DNA of 64,000 bases from an uncultured Pirellulaceae bacterium (GCA_938036435.1 CALHPU010000064.1:1-64000), one strand, 5' to 3'; shown: positions 47,708 to 58,363, counted from the first letter of the stretch. A program made the numbers and translations. The notes: generated by a model not told the origin, from the letters alone.

Positions 47708-48508
47708 ATGGAGGTTGATCCAAAAGATCAGTTGCCCGTTGCGTTTGATTACGTATCGGCTGATTCGAATCCTGATGAGACTGGCCTTAAGGGGCGGCTT
47801 AAAAGAAGCTTCCTTGGCAAGTGCTGGCGATTGATCAAGTGGCCGTTGGCGATCATCATTTTGCCGGTTTTGCTTTACCTCGCTCTGGCATTAGTTGGAG
47901 CGTGGATTCCGGATAACGAAGACTTCGTTCCCAAGGCCAATGGGATCGAGGTCTATATTTATTCCGGCGATATTCACTCCGACATTATTTTGCCGCTGTT
48001 CAACGATCAAAAAGACTGGCGGGAGAACTTTCCGCTGAGTTCTTTCGCGTCCGATCGCGAGGATTTCACACATGTCAGCTTCGGATGGGGATCGCGCGCG
48101 TTCTACTTGGAGACGCCGACTTGGAATGATCTTGAGATATCGACGGCGCTAGGTGTTCTGCTCACACCAAGCGAATCGGTCATGCATGTGGAGATGGTTC
48201 ATTTGAGTCCGGTGATTTCATCCTCGCTGATGAGAACTAAAATCACTCCACAGCAGTACGCCGATATGGTGGGATTTGTCCTTGCCTCGTTTGATCAAGA
48301 AAGTGGCGTTGCGGATCCGAATGCTAAAACAATGCCGATTGCCGACGCTGGTTACACCGACCGAGATCATTTCTATCCAGCCGTTGGGAACTATCATTTG
48401 TTTCGGACGTGCAATTGTTGGGCGGGCGACACGCTTCGGGCGGGGGGAATTAAGGTTGGGAAATTCACGCCGTTGCCGAAGTCGATTTTTTGGCATTTGG
48501 AGCCTTAA
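47708..48508 (+). CDS. DUF2459/TIGR02117 family protein
   Basis: IEVYIYSGDIHSDIILPL...FTHVSFGWGSRAFYLETPTWNDLE...YHLFRTCNCWAGDTLRAGGIKVG. Confidence 0.8.
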   Translation: MEVDPKDQLPVAFDYVSADSNPDETGLKGRLKRSFLGKCWRLIKWPLAIIILPVLLYLALALVGAWIPDNEDFVPKANGIEVYIYSGDIHSDIILPLFNDQKDWRENFPLSSFASDREDFTHVSFGWGSRAFYLETPTWNDLEISTALGVLLTPSESVMHVEMVHLSPVISSSLMRTKITPQQYADMVGFVLASFDQESGVADPNAKTMPIADAGYTDRDHFYPAVGNYHLFRTCNCWAGDTLRAGGIKVGKFTPLPKSIFWHLEP

Positions 48509-48647
48509 ATCCTCGGGCTTGGGCACGCTGACCGCTGTTGCAAGTCGCTTTTGTTTCGGTCATCATTTAATCGACCAAGCACAGCAAATTCGGCTTCCAA
48601 GCCGGCATTGATTCAATCGTTCTACCCATTCCTTCTTTGAGACGACT

Positions 48648-50078
48648 ATGAAAGTTCAATTCTGGGGCGCTGCACAAACCGTGACTGGTTCAATGCACTT
48701 GATCCATCACAACGGCAAGCGCATTTTACTGGACTGTGGTCTGTACCAAGGCCGTCGCAAAGAGGCGTTCAAGAGGAACAGGGAACTGCCGTTTGATGGC
48801 AGCAGCATTGACGCGGTCGTGCTGTCACATGCTCACATTGATCATAGCGGCAATCTGCCGTCACTGTATCGTTCCGGATTCCGAGGCCCAATCTATGCAA
48901 CATCGGCGTCGCGCGACTTGGCGGCGTTCATGCTGATGGATAGCGCGAAGATTCAGGTCAACGATATCAAATACGTCAACAAGAAACGTAAAAGGAAAAA
49001 ACAGAAGCCTTTTGAACCGCTTTACGGATCCGAAGAAGCTGCGGCGACGTTGCGAGAGTTTCGTACGATTGAATATGGCCATCCTTTTACCATTTTTGAA
49101 GGCGTGAGTTGCCAGTTCCACTTTGCCGGGCATATGCTGGGCGCTTCCACTGTGGAAATCAACTTGGATTCCGAGACTGAGCCGAACGCCAAACCGACAC
49201 GCTTGGTTTTCAGTGGCGACATTGGGCGATCTGAAATGCCAATTCTGCGAGATCCGCAAATCGTCGAAGGGGCAGACTACATCATCATGGAAGCCACCTA
49301 TGGGAATCGTGAGCACGCCAAGAATTCTAAGGACGGCGACGCGCGTGCGATGCTCAAGAAGATCATCCAAGAGACTTGGGACGATCGCGGCAAACTGATT
49401 ATTCCAGCTTTCTCCGTTGGACGAACGCAAGAAATTGTCTATCGGTTAAATCAATTGGCCGAAGGTAACCAACTTCCACCGATCAAAGTTTTTGTCGACA
49501 GTCCGCTGGCGGTCAACGCGACGGACGTCTTTCGCGGCCATCCGGAGTGCTACGACGATGCGATGGTCAATGCCGTCCTTTACGAAGACGATGGCGATCC
49601 GCTTCATTTTGAAGGCCTGCGATATATCCGCAAGGTGGAAGAGTCCAAGGCACTCAACACATCGAAAGAACCATGCGTGATCATCAGTGCCTCAGGGATG
49701 TGCGAGGGCGGACGTGTCTTGCATCATCTAAAAAATAATATCGAGAAGCCGACGACACGAATTCTATTCGCCGGTTATCAAGCACCGCATACCCTTGGCA
49801 GGATTTTGATGGATGGGTCTTTGGACAGAGTGAAGATCTACGGTGAAGAGTATCAAGTGAACGCTCAAGTAAGCCATCTGCAAGGCAGTAGCGGCCACGC
49901 CGATCAGAAAAATTTGCTCGAGTGGGCGCGTGAGACAACTGAAAAGGGAGATGTCAAGAAAATCGCGCTGGTGCATTGCGAGCTTGACAGTGCGACCGTG
50001 TTTCAGGACTTGCTGCACAAGAACAAGCTGGGCCCTGCAATCATTCCGGCTAAGGGCGATGAGATGGTGATGAGTTAG
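48648..50078 (+). CDS. MBL-fold beta-CASP RNA metallo-hydrolase
   Basis: LSHAHIDHSGNLPSL, MEATYGNREH, IPAFSVGRTQEIVYRL, ISASGMCEGGRVLHHLKNNI, SSGHADQKNLLEW. Confidence 0.95.
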   Translation: MKVQFWGAAQTVTGSMHLIHHNGKRILLDCGLYQGRRKEAFKRNRELPFDGSSIDAVVLSHAHIDHSGNLPSLYRSGFRGPIYATSASRDLAAFMLMDSAKIQVNDIKYVNKKRKRKKQKPFEPLYGSEEAAATLREFRTIEYGHPFTIFEGVSCQFHFAGHMLGASTVEINLDSETEPNAKPTRLVFSGDIGRSEMPILRDPQIVEGADYIIMEATYGNREHAKNSKDGDARAMLKKIIQETWDDRGKLIIPAFSVGRTQEIVYRLNQLAEGNQLPPIKVFVDSPLAVNATDVFRGHPECYDDAMVNAVLYEDDGDPLHFEGLRYIRKVEESKALNTSKEPCVIISASGMCEGGRVLHHLKNNIEKPTTRILFAGYQAPHTLGRILMDGSLDRVKIYGEEYQVNAQVSHLQGSSGHADQKNLLEWARETTEKGDVKKIALVHCELDSATVFQDLLHKNKLGPAIIPAKGDEMVMS

Positions 50079-50102
50079 CTAAAGCGGAAGTAGGGGTGTT
50101 AG

Positions 50103-51473
50103 ATGTTCAATCAGTTTGGATTTAGCGCTGCGTTTCTTTTTACGCTTGTTTTGGGTTTGTCGTCTGCGGTCGCTGATGCGGAAGAGATTGTTGTTGGTCC
50201 TAAGGCGGGCGACCCTGTTTCGGCCGGGTTCCAGCTGAAATTGGCTTTGGAGAATTTGAAGGCGGGCGACACGCTAACGATCCTTGATGGTCAATACACG
50301 CTGCCCGGTGGCGTGGAGATTGGTGGGCTGCGGCCTGACGGACAGTTCAAGCGGCTCGATGGCTGGCTGGAAAAAAATACACTCATTAAAGCCGCGAATC
50401 GAAGAAAAGCCATCATTCGAGGGAATCTTGAGTTTCGGGGCTCGTTCGTCCGGATCCAAGGCCTTGTCATCAGAGGAGCGCGGGGAAATAACAATCGCCC
50501 CGGCATCGAGATCACTGATTCTCACAATGTTGAAGTCGTCGACAATGAAGTTGCCTACTGCGGCGGTGGCGGCATCAATTTTAATCAGTCCGATATGATT
50601 CTGATCACGCAGAATCTCGTCCACGACAACGGGACTCGTAACTCAGACCAACACAGTGGAATTTCGGTCTACCAACCGGTCAACTATCGAACCAACCCGC
50701 GCGAGCGTCATTGGGGAGTGCTGATTACGAGAAATATCAGCCACAGCAATCGCAATGAGGTCCCTACTGATGATGGAAATCTGACCGATGGTAATGGCAT
50801 CATCGTTGACGATACAAAATATACTCAGTCTAAGTATTTGAGTAAGTATAACTTGGAGAATATTCGTATCGACTCCACCTTGGGTGCAGTTAATCAGCGG
50901 CTGCCTTACAACCGACCCATGCTGATCGAGGGCAACTTGTGCTACTTCAATGGGGGCAGCGGCATCCAGTGCTTTGAGGCTGTGGGGGTAAAAGTCAAGA
51001 ACAACACGTGTGTCGGGAACCGGCAACGCACGCGCTACAACGGGCAGTATTCTAATTTGGGGCAGATCAGCCTACAGAACTCAAAGAACTGCGAAGTTTG
51101 CAATTGTGTGACGCAAGCAATGAGAGTCCGGCAGTCCCCGAGCGGGTCTTGTTATGCGGCAAGTGAAATCAACCAGACGGCCAATTCGGGCAACAATCGC
51201 TGGTACAACAATTTGCTTCACGCGACTACTGGTGGACCGAAGTCGGCGTTGCGGAACAATCCAAACATTGATTCGGCAGCAATTTACGAAGATCCAAAAT
51301 TTGTCTCGATGGTGCGTGGCCAATACAATTTTCGTGCGGTTAATGGTAATGATCGAGGCGTCACATGGGGTGGCGGGCACGACTACGTCGATCTGTTGGG
51401 GCGAAGTGTGTCAGGTGAAATGAAGACCGACCTCGGCGCGATCCAAACCATTGACGAACCTGCAAGCAAGTAA
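50103..51473 (+). CDS. Secreted right-handed parallel beta-helix repeat protein
   Basis: Signal peptide; PGIEITDSHNVEVVDNEVAYCGGGGINFNQSDMILITQNLVHDNG; repeated N-rich coils. Confidence 0.8.
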   Translation: MFNQFGFSAAFLFTLVLGLSSAVADAEEIVVGPKAGDPVSAGFQLKLALENLKAGDTLTILDGQYTLPGGVEIGGLRPDGQFKRLDGWLEKNTLIKAANRRKAIIRGNLEFRGSFVRIQGLVIRGARGNNNRPGIEITDSHNVEVVDNEVAYCGGGGINFNQSDMILITQNLVHDNGTRNSDQHSGISVYQPVNYRTNPRERHWGVLITRNISHSNRNEVPTDDGNLTDGNGIIVDDTKYTQSKYLSKYNLENIRIDSTLGAVNQRLPYNRPMLIEGNLCYFNGGSGIQCFEAVGVKVKNNTCVGNRQRTRYNGQYSNLGQISLQNSKNCEVCNCVTQAMRVRQSPSGSCYAASEINQTANSGNNRWYNNLLHATTGGPKSALRNNPNIDSAAIYEDPKFVSMVRGQYNFRAVNGNDRGVTWGGGHDYVDLLGRSVSGEMKTDLGAIQTIDEPASK

Positions 51474-51476
51474 CCC

Positions 51477-52466
51477 ATGAAGATTGTCCTTCCCGGCGGC
51501 AGCGGTCAGTTGGGTATTGTATTGACGCGACACTTTTTGAGAGCCAATCATGAGCTGGTGGTTCTGTCGCGTCATCCCTCAAGTGGCAACCGTGCGACTC
51601 CCCAGCCGTTTGGTGACGCTCTTGTGCGACATGTGAAATGGGACGGCAAGAATGTCGATCTCCATTGGCTAAAGGAAATTGACGGTGCGGACATCGTAAT
51701 CAATCTGGCAGGACGATCGGTTAATTGTCGCTACCACCAAGCAAACCGGGCGCTGATTATGGAGTCGCGTGTGGATTCGACGCGGGCCATCTGTCAAGCG
51801 ATCAGGCAGTGTAAAAGTCCGCCGCGCGTTTGGTTGCAGTCCAGTACCGCCACGATATACGCCCATCGCTACGACGCGCCAAACGATGAATTTACTGGCA
51901 TCATTGGCGGTGACGAACCGAATTTGGAGGATACGTGGAAGTTTAGCATCGATGTGGCCAAAGCGTGGGAGGCAGCGGCGACAGAGTTTCATTTACCTGT
52001 AACGCGGCAGGTGCTGATGAGAACAGCGATGGTGATGAGCCCAGATGCCGATGGCGTGTTTGATGTGCTGACGGGATTGGTCAAGAAATTTTTGGGTGGA
52101 CGAAACGGTGACGGAAGGCAATACGTTTCTTGGATTCACGAAGACGATTTCGTGGCTGCCATTGACCAGTTGATTGCTGATGAATCATTGGAAGGACCTG
52201 TAAACGTTGCCTCTCCCAACCCGCTGCCCAATGCAGATTTCATGAAGGAGCTTCGCAACGCGAATGGAGTGAAATTTGGTTTGCCCGCATCGCGCTGGAT
52301 GCTTGAGATTGGAGCAAGGCTGATGAAAACCGAGACGGAGCTGTTACTAAAAAGCCGGCGTGTGGTGCCGGGGAAACTGTTGGCTGCGGGGTTTGGGTTC
52401 CAGTTTCCGCACTGGGCAGCAGCCTGCAAAGATCTTGAAAACAAGCTTGCGGCCGAGAAAGCTTAA
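51477..52466 (+). CDS. TIGR01777 family NAD-dependent epimerase/dehydratase
   Basis: MKIVLPGGSGQLGIVLTRHFL; VINLAGRSVNCRY; LQSSTATIYAHRYDAPNDE; YVSWIHEDDFVAAIDQLI. Confidence 0.92.
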   Translation: MKIVLPGGSGQLGIVLTRHFLRANHELVVLSRHPSSGNRATPQPFGDALVRHVKWDGKNVDLHWLKEIDGADIVINLAGRSVNCRYHQANRALIMESRVDSTRAICQAIRQCKSPPRVWLQSSTATIYAHRYDAPNDEFTGIIGGDEPNLEDTWKFSIDVAKAWEAAATEFHLPVTRQVLMRTAMVMSPDADGVFDVLTGLVKKFLGGRNGDGRQYVSWIHEDDFVAAIDQLIADESLEGPVNVASPNPLPNADFMKELRNANGVKFGLPASRWMLEIGARLMKTETELLLKSRRVVPGKLLAAGFGFQFPHWAAACKDLENKLAAEKA

Positions 52467-52598
52467 CTAAATTGTCGTCGGCAAGATTTTAGCGTCTGGC
52501 CGCGGTCCCTCGGGTTTTACCGAGGTTTGATTCCGTGAAACCGGGGGACCACGGTGCACCGCTGCTGAGAGAGAGCTGTTTGGCGGAAGCTTCGTTCG

Positions 52599-53165
52599 GT
52601 GAAGTTTTGCCCTTCGTTGCCAGAATTCATGAATTGGCGTTTAATGGGTTGTTTGGCAATAGTGTTCCGGGCGAGTAGATTGACGATGTTGGCACCCAAT
52701 TTTGGCGGCAATGAACAGGATGCGACGGCTTTGTTGAAAGTGATGAATGAAGGCTACCCCGTTGTTTCTGCACTGGCGATGCTGAGTGCGAAAGCGATTG
52801 CGACTGGGGAGTTCAAGGCAAACGAGACACTGGACAAGTTGACTCCAGAAGCCAAGATGCTGTTGCTCGTATCACGTGTTCGGGGTACTTTTGAGGTTCG
52901 GGCGACCAAGGACTCGTTCGATTCAACGGAGCGTTTTCTGGCGGTTTGCGTCGAGACTGAACCGGGAGTATATCTTGTGTTTCGGCGTAAGGATCAGCCG
53001 CGTCAGACGGTTCGCTTCGTCGAAGCGTTCGCTCAATTGTGCCGTCTAGGGTTAGTGATTCATCATCAGCAAAAAGAGTTTTCGCTGTCGACCTTCGGGT
53101 ATGAGATTGCTGAGGGCGTTTCCGCGGACGAGATTGAGGATCTGACTGACTTCGCGGTCGCATGA
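52599..53165 (+). CDS. Hypothetical protein
   Basis: ORF with plausible start downstream (52629 or 52684); no recognised family. Confidence 0.5.
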   Translation: MKFCPSLPEFMNWRLMGCLAIVFRASRLTMLAPNFGGNEQDATALLKVMNEGYPVVSALAMLSAKAIATGEFKANETLDKLTPEAKMLLLVSRVRGTFEVRATKDSFDSTERFLAVCVETEPGVYLVFRRKDQPRQTVRFVEAFAQLCRLGLVIHHQQKEFSLSTFGYEIAEGVSADEIEDLTDFAVA

Positions 53166-53209
53166 AACGTATCGCCAACATTATATTACTGTTCTGAGCA
53201 CGACACAGC

Positions 53210-53962
53210 ATGACCGACAACGCGACGCTAGAAACCGAGGTTGAGGCTATAGCCAAAAGTGTAGGAGGTTCACTTGGTGAAAATTTTCGCCATGTTCGCA
53301 ACCGAATAATCGCGGGCATTTTCGTGGTCCTGCCGGTGTTCATTACGTTCGCCGTTGTTAGTTGGCTTTACGAGACGTTGTACATCTACGCCCTCGCGCC
53401 GATCGCTAACTGGTTCAAGAACGTGTATTTCTCTAAAGGGACTGTTGATGCAATCAACGCATCGATTAATGACAAAAGCGGCTACTTCGTTGATGCGTTT
53501 TTCTCTTTGCTGGCAGTGGCCAGTCTGCTGGCGATTCTATTTGTTGCCGGTATGTTCGCTCAATCTCGTTTGCATAAAGTGTTTGACTGGGTGTTGTTGA
53601 AGGTGCCGGGGATCAAAACGATATACGCGGCGGTCAGCAACGTGTTCAATTCGGTTTCCGGTACGCAAGGAGTGAAGGATTTCAAACGCGTGGTGCTTGT
53701 CGAATTTCCACATCCCGGTATGAAGGCTCCGGCGTTTGTGACCAATGAGTGTAAGGACGCGGCGACCGGTAAAACGATCCTGTGCGTTTACGTTCCTACC
53801 ACCCCTGTGCCGACATCGGGGTACATGTTGATGGTCCCAGAAGAAAACGTTGTTTCGTTGAACTGGGACTTGCAAGAAACGCTACAGGCGATTGTGTCAG
53901 GCGGAATCACTGTGCCTGACAAAGTGAGCTATGGGGCGCCGCGCGTCGTTGACGCCGGGTGA
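53210..53962 (+). CDS. DUF502 membrane protein
   Basis: IIAGIFVVLPVFITFAVVSWLYETL...VPGIKTIYAAVSNVFNSVSG...KRVVLVEFPHPGMKAPAFVT...VPTTPVPTSGYMLMVPEENV. Confidence 0.92.
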   Translation: MTDNATLETEVEAIAKSVGGSLGENFRHVRNRIIAGIFVVLPVFITFAVVSWLYETLYIYALAPIANWFKNVYFSKGTVDAINASINDKSGYFVDAFFSLLAVASLLAILFVAGMFAQSRLHKVFDWVLLKVPGIKTIYAAVSNVFNSVSGTQGVKDFKRVVLVEFPHPGMKAPAFVTNECKDAATGKTILCVYVPTTPVPTSGYMLMVPEENVVSLNWDLQETLQAIVSGGITVPDKVSYGAPRVVDAG

Positions 53963-53977
53963 CCCGAGAACGAGCTA

Positions 53978-54068
53978 GACGGCATCTTAAAACCTGTAGT
54001 GGACTTCGCCAGAAGTTCGATTCGTCTCAAGGACAAAAGGAATTCCGGCGAATCATCTACGAAGAATC
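53978..54068. repeat. ~91-bp hairpin-bearing dispersed repeat, family B copy 2
   Basis: gacggcatcttaaaacctgtagtggacttcgccagaagttcg...ggaattccggcgaa; aligns to 37481..37571. Confidence 0.7.
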
Positions 54069-54154
54069 AATGAGTTTGGGTGTTGAACTTCCTTTACTGT
54101 TGGGAAAGAATTTCTGCAGTGGGTCGTGTTGACCTCCAGATGGTTGACCTATCA

Positions 54155-54187
54155 ACACAAAAACGCGAAGGAAAATTCCTTCGCGTT
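54155..54187 (-). terminator. Rho-independent terminator for the 34-aa ORF
   Basis: AACGCGAAGGAA/TTCCTTCGCGTT perfect 12-bp stem with T5 on the minus strand. Confidence 0.75.
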
Positions 54188-54240
54188 CGATGAGTTTCAA
54201 ATTGTGGTTGCTCTCACAGATCAGAGAGCCATGCGGAAGG

Positions 54241-54345
54241 CTAGGTTTTCATAACGGAGAATTGACCGACCATCAACCAAACGGTCACAAAGCCAACGGC
54301 AATAGTGGAAGAAAAAAATTCGATAGGCAAGATGTTACTCCTCAT
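54241..54345 (-). CDS. Candidate membrane microprotein, 34 aa
   Basis: MRSNILPIEFFSSTIAVGFVTVWLMVGQFSVMKT*. An internal TTG start preceded by GAGGAG would give MPIEFFSSTIAVGFVTVWLMVGQFSVMKT. One TM helix; terminator downstream on the same strand. Confidence 0.5.
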   Translation of the reverse strand: MRSNILPIEFFSSTIAVGFVTVWLMVGQFSVMKT

Positions 54346-54570
54346 TGAGGTGTGTGAAATAATCCCTCCATGAGATTGCGCAATTCCATCCGTACTTGGT
54401 CTATCGGCTTGAGGACTTTACAAAAAAAAGAAAAAGATATTACGTTAACATTTTTTGCTTGACCTGCTCATCCGTTAACTCCCGCAAGTTTTATCCAGCG
54501 ATAAAACTCGCGCTCTTTCTGCCGCAGGACCGATAGATTCGGCATGCAAGTTGGTGTATCCTTGCGTTTT

Positions 54571-55536
54571 ATGAGTTCGAATTCCAATAGTCCTCCCTAC
54601 CCTCCTGAGTTGCCGCCTAATGGTCCGGTTGCGCTTTATGATCGCTACCGCCGAAAGACGGTTCTGCCTCTGCTGCTGTTCTTGGCCACTTGTTTATCGA
54701 CATTTTTCGTGGGTGCGTCGAAGTGGAGTCCGGTCGGGCCATTCTTCAAGGCGATTATTCATTGGGATTTTTTTGATGTTCGCATTTTGATGTTGGCCAA
54801 CTGGGATGTCGGGTTGGCTTACATGTTCTTTGTGATTCTGATCATCTGGTTGCATGAGATGGGGCATTTTGTAGCGACGTTGATCTATCGAGTGCCGGCG
54901 TCCTACCCGTTCTTCCTGCCTCTGCCGATTAATCCGATTGGAACAATGGGGGCCGTGATCGCCATGCATGGCCATACTGCCGATCGAAAACAGATTTTCG
55001 ATATTGGACTTGCCGGTCCCATCGCGGGACTGGTGGCGGCAATTCCAATCGCTTGGTTTGGCGTTGCGCAACTGGATCTAACGACCCAACCTTTTGGCGG
55101 GATAGGTTTTCGTTTGCCCGTTTTAATGGACTGGTTCGCACAGTGGTCGAAAGTCCCCGGATACCAGACTGGTGACGTTGTTTGGCTCAGCCAGCTGAAC
55201 GCAATGTTCGTTGCCGGTTGGGTAGGCATGTTGATTACAGGACTCAATATGATGCCGATCGGCCAGCTGGACGGCGGTCATGTGACCTATACACTCTTCG
55301 GCAAGGCGGCGCACTGGGTCGCCAAAGGGACGATGCTGTTCGCCATCGCGTTTATGGTGTACTACCAGACGCTAATGATGATCTTGATGGTGGTGCTGCT
55401 GCTGTTGATAGGGACTGATCATCCACCAACTCGCAACGACAACGTCCCTATCGGTTGGTTCCGCTGGACGATCGGTTTAGCGTCGTTGGCGATCCCCGTA
55501 TTTTGCTTCCCGCCGCGAATCTTTGTGATTCAATAA
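54571..55536 (+). CDS. Site-2 protease family (M50) metalloprotease
   Basis: IIWLHEMGHFVATLIY (HExxH), FFLPLPINPIGTMGAVI, NMMPIGQLDGGHVTY. Confidence 0.92.
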   Translation: MSSNSNSPPYPPELPPNGPVALYDRYRRKTVLPLLLFLATCLSTFFVGASKWSPVGPFFKAIIHWDFFDVRILMLANWDVGLAYMFFVILIIWLHEMGHFVATLIYRVPASYPFFLPLPINPIGTMGAVIAMHGHTADRKQIFDIGLAGPIAGLVAAIPIAWFGVAQLDLTTQPFGGIGFRLPVLMDWFAQWSKVPGYQTGDVVWLSQLNAMFVAGWVGMLITGLNMMPIGQLDGGHVTYTLFGKAAHWVAKGTMLFAIAFMVYYQTLMMILMVVLLLLIGTDHPPTRNDNVPIGWFRWTIGLASLAIPVFCFPPRIFVIQ

Positions 55537-55682
55537 AGGGTACCTCGCAGCCTTGCATCGATGTTTATTTTAGTGCAATCGATTTTTGGGTCAGCCGGAA
55601 AGCTTGCAAGATAGGCGGAAACCGATCAAGATAATCGTTTCCGTTTTACCACTTTTTCAATCAATCCCGTTTGGTATCAAGC

Positions 55683-56723
55683 ATGGCAAAGTCAATTTTT
55701 CATTCAAGTATCGAAGGTGCTCAGCACGGTCCTAAGGGACTGGACGACTTTCTGGCGTTTGCCAAAGCCTCGGGTGCCGGTGGTGCTCAGCCATCGAATT
55801 ATATGTTGGAGGCTTCAGAGGACGGAATGAAGTTCAAATCGGCCGCAGAGATCAAGTCCGCATTTGAGAAAAACGGATTGAAGATGGACGGTATCTCGGC
55901 CCACTGCCCTTTCTGGGTTCATACCAGTGCGTGGACGGGAACCAAGAGCGGCCATCCGTTTATTCACGGACCCAACCAATCTAAATCACCGTCTGAGCTA
56001 GAAGCTTTCTACGAAGACTACATTTTGCGACTGATGGATTTGATGGCAGAGTTGAACATCAAGATCCTACCGATGTTTTGGGGAGTTGCGTTTGGCTGGG
56101 AGTTGGCGACCGGCTATCCATGGGGATTCTGGGCCGGCGGCGATTTTGATTTGATGAAAGAAGGCAAGGATCGCTTCGTTGAGAAGACTGCAAAGCTCCG
56201 CGCTCATGCGAATTCATTGGGTATGGTTCTAGCACACGAGATTCATCCGGGCACTGGAGCGATGTGTGCGGATGAGTTCAACATGTTGGTTGATATTTGT
56301 GACGGTGACAAATGCTTAGGCGTTAATGCCGATCCTTCTCACTGTTGGGAAGGCGAAGATTGGGAAACACGTTTCAACAAAGTTGGATCGCGCATCTACG
56401 GTTGTCACGTCAAGAATTTTACGATTCATCACGGCGTCCCACTTCGCAAGATGGAAGGCGACTGGCACCACAGAGCGATGCAGTTCACCGATCTTGCGAC
56501 AGGTGACTTAAACATGACACGCTACGTCGAATTGATGATGAAAGTCGGTTACGCCAAACGCTACTGTGAGACAATGGGCGTTGATTCGGCACCTTTGGTC
56601 GTGGAAGCGGAGAGCAACTACCGCGACGGCGATGCGACGAGTGCTGATGGGATCAAGTACGTCCAAGAAAACCTTTGTTTTCCCGTTCAGGAAGGCTCCT
56701 TTGAAGACGCCATGGGGGCTTAG
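55683..56723 (+). CDS. Sugar phosphate isomerase/epimerase
   Basis: AGGAQPSNYMLEASEDGMKFKSAAEIKSAFEKNGLKMDGISAHCPFWVHT...VLAHEIHPGTGAMCADEFN...LGVNADPSHCWEGEDW. Confidence 0.9.
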   Translation: MAKSIFHSSIEGAQHGPKGLDDFLAFAKASGAGGAQPSNYMLEASEDGMKFKSAAEIKSAFEKNGLKMDGISAHCPFWVHTSAWTGTKSGHPFIHGPNQSKSPSELEAFYEDYILRLMDLMAELNIKILPMFWGVAFGWELATGYPWGFWAGGDFDLMKEGKDRFVEKTAKLRAHANSLGMVLAHEIHPGTGAMCADEFNMLVDICDGDKCLGVNADPSHCWEGEDWETRFNKVGSRIYGCHVKNFTIHHGVPLRKMEGDWHHRAMQFTDLATGDLNMTRYVELMMKVGYAKRYCETMGVDSAPLVVEAESNYRDGDATSADGIKYVQENLCFPVQEGSFEDAMGA

Positions 56724-56857
56724 AGCTTGTCGCCTGCCCTTTTGGATTGAACTGTAGTGGACGAGTCCGCGAGTCCTCTGACTTCGCTTTTAAAGACTTG
56801 ATTTAAATTCAACCTGAATAGCAATTGTAGCCGAGAAAAATCGGACTTTCCGAGCAC

Positions 56858-57520
56858 TTGGGGCGTTTGAACGCCAATGGCTTTAGCGTGGTAGAATCGG
56901 TTTTCGACACTGCTGAGTTTCAGCGTATGATTGATAGGCTCGAAAGTGCGATAGCCGCTGATAGCGAGAGTTCGATTAAGTCGCGCGGGAAAGTGTATGC
57001 AGCGAGGAATCTGATTGATTCGATTCCCGACATCCAATCATGCTTTAGCGCTGCTCCATTGGTTGAGTTGTTGACTGCAGATCTGTCAGCGCGTTTTGGA
57101 CTGGTACGAGTTTTGTATTTTGACAAGCCATCGGATCGGTCGTGGTATCTGCCTTGGCACAAAGATTTGACGATTGCAGTCAAAGATAACACGCTGCCCA
57201 CCACGCACTTCTCAAAACCGACGCGCAAAGCGGGAGTATACCAAGTCGAAGCTTCTGAAGATCTTCTTAAGAACATGCTGACGTTGCGGATCCATTTGGA
57301 CGACGTGACGACCAGTAACGGTCCACTAGAAGTTATCCCGGGCTCTCACGCTGGTGGTAAGACTGTGCAGACGACATCGGAAAAAGCAGTCAAAATTTTG
57401 GTTAACGCAGGTGATGTGTTGGCTATGCGCCCAATGATCTCACACGCCAGCGGGCATGCGGATTCCGAGGGAAATCTACGACGACGAATTTTGCACTTGG
57501 AGTTTAGCGCAACCGAATAG
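56858..57520 (+). CDS. Phytanoyl-CoA dioxygenase family (Fe(II)/2OG)
   Basis: LPWHKDLTIAV, LTLRIHLDDVTTSNGPLEVIPGSHAGG, GDVLAMRPMISHASGHADSEGNLRRRILHLEF; start codon uncertain (TTG). Confidence 0.85.
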   Translation: MGRLNANGFSVVESVFDTAEFQRMIDRLESAIAADSESSIKSRGKVYAARNLIDSIPDIQSCFSAAPLVELLTADLSARFGLVRVLYFDKPSDRSWYLPWHKDLTIAVKDNTLPTTHFSKPTRKAGVYQVEASEDLLKNMLTLRIHLDDVTTSNGPLEVIPGSHAGGKTVQTTSEKAVKILVNAGDVLAMRPMISHASGHADSEGNLRRRILHLEFSATE

Positions 57521-57832
57521 CTATCCGACGGGTATCAGCGGAGCCATTTCTTGACAATGGAGTGAGCAACTGTAGCGTCTGCCATCATATGGGCTAACTG
57601 CCACGACTGTCAGTTTTGGCAGTTGGCGTTGGGGATGCAGTGATTCTGGTAGCTCAAGCCAACAAGTGCTACCAATTCAAATAGGCTGGTTTGAAGCGGT
57701 TTTTACCGAGGTGAAGCGTTTTCTTGACAAGATTGGCATAGGGCTTGCGAACAATAACGTTAGATTCGCCCGTGTCGGCTGACACACTGGCGTTCAGTCA
57801 TTTCTTCGCTTTCTTAGAAAAGGAACAAGCCA

Positions 57833-58330
57833 ATGCGTTTTGAAACGAGTGGTCAAGGTTCAAAAAACCGTATCTTTACTCCGTTCGGAGATTTCTATAT
57901 CGACGTCGAAAATCTGTTCGATCAGGTTTTGGGGAACAACCCGTTTGCGGAAAAAACGGATGAAGAACAAGGGTCTGCAGGCAATTCTGTCTTCCGGCCT
58001 ATGGGCAAAGTTGTCGAGTCGGAAATCGCCTTTGTTGTGATGCTGGACCTGCCCGGCGTTGATGCAGACGACGTGTCGATTGAATTGCTTGATGGCGAAC
58101 TCAAGGTCGCGGGCGTGCGCGGTCTTGACGATGCTGCCGAAGGCGATCGCGTTCTTGAGAACAATCGAGTTCAAGGAAATTTTCAGCGCACGTTCCGCTT
58201 TGAATCGCAGGTCGACGAAGACAAAATTGAGGCGTCTTGTGAAAATGGCGTCTTGAACATCGTCGTGCCTAAAGCAGCGAAACCGGTCGCTCGAAAGATC
58301 GAAATCAAAACAGCAAAAGGTAAACTCTAG
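57833..58330 (+). CDS. Hsp20/alpha-crystallin small heat-shock protein
   Basis: FVVMLDLPGVDADDVSIELLDGELKVAGVR...FQRTFRFESQVDEDKIEASCENGVLNIVVPKA. Confidence 0.93.
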   Translation: MRFETSGQGSKNRIFTPFGDFYIDVENLFDQVLGNNPFAEKTDEEQGSAGNSVFRPMGKVVESEIAFVVMLDLPGVDADDVSIELLDGELKVAGVRGLDDAAEGDRVLENNRVQGNFQRTFRFESQVDEDKIEASCENGVLNIVVPKAAKPVARKIEIKTAKGKL

Positions 58331-58363
58331 TTTTGACGTACTGACGATATTTTTGGTGATTTG

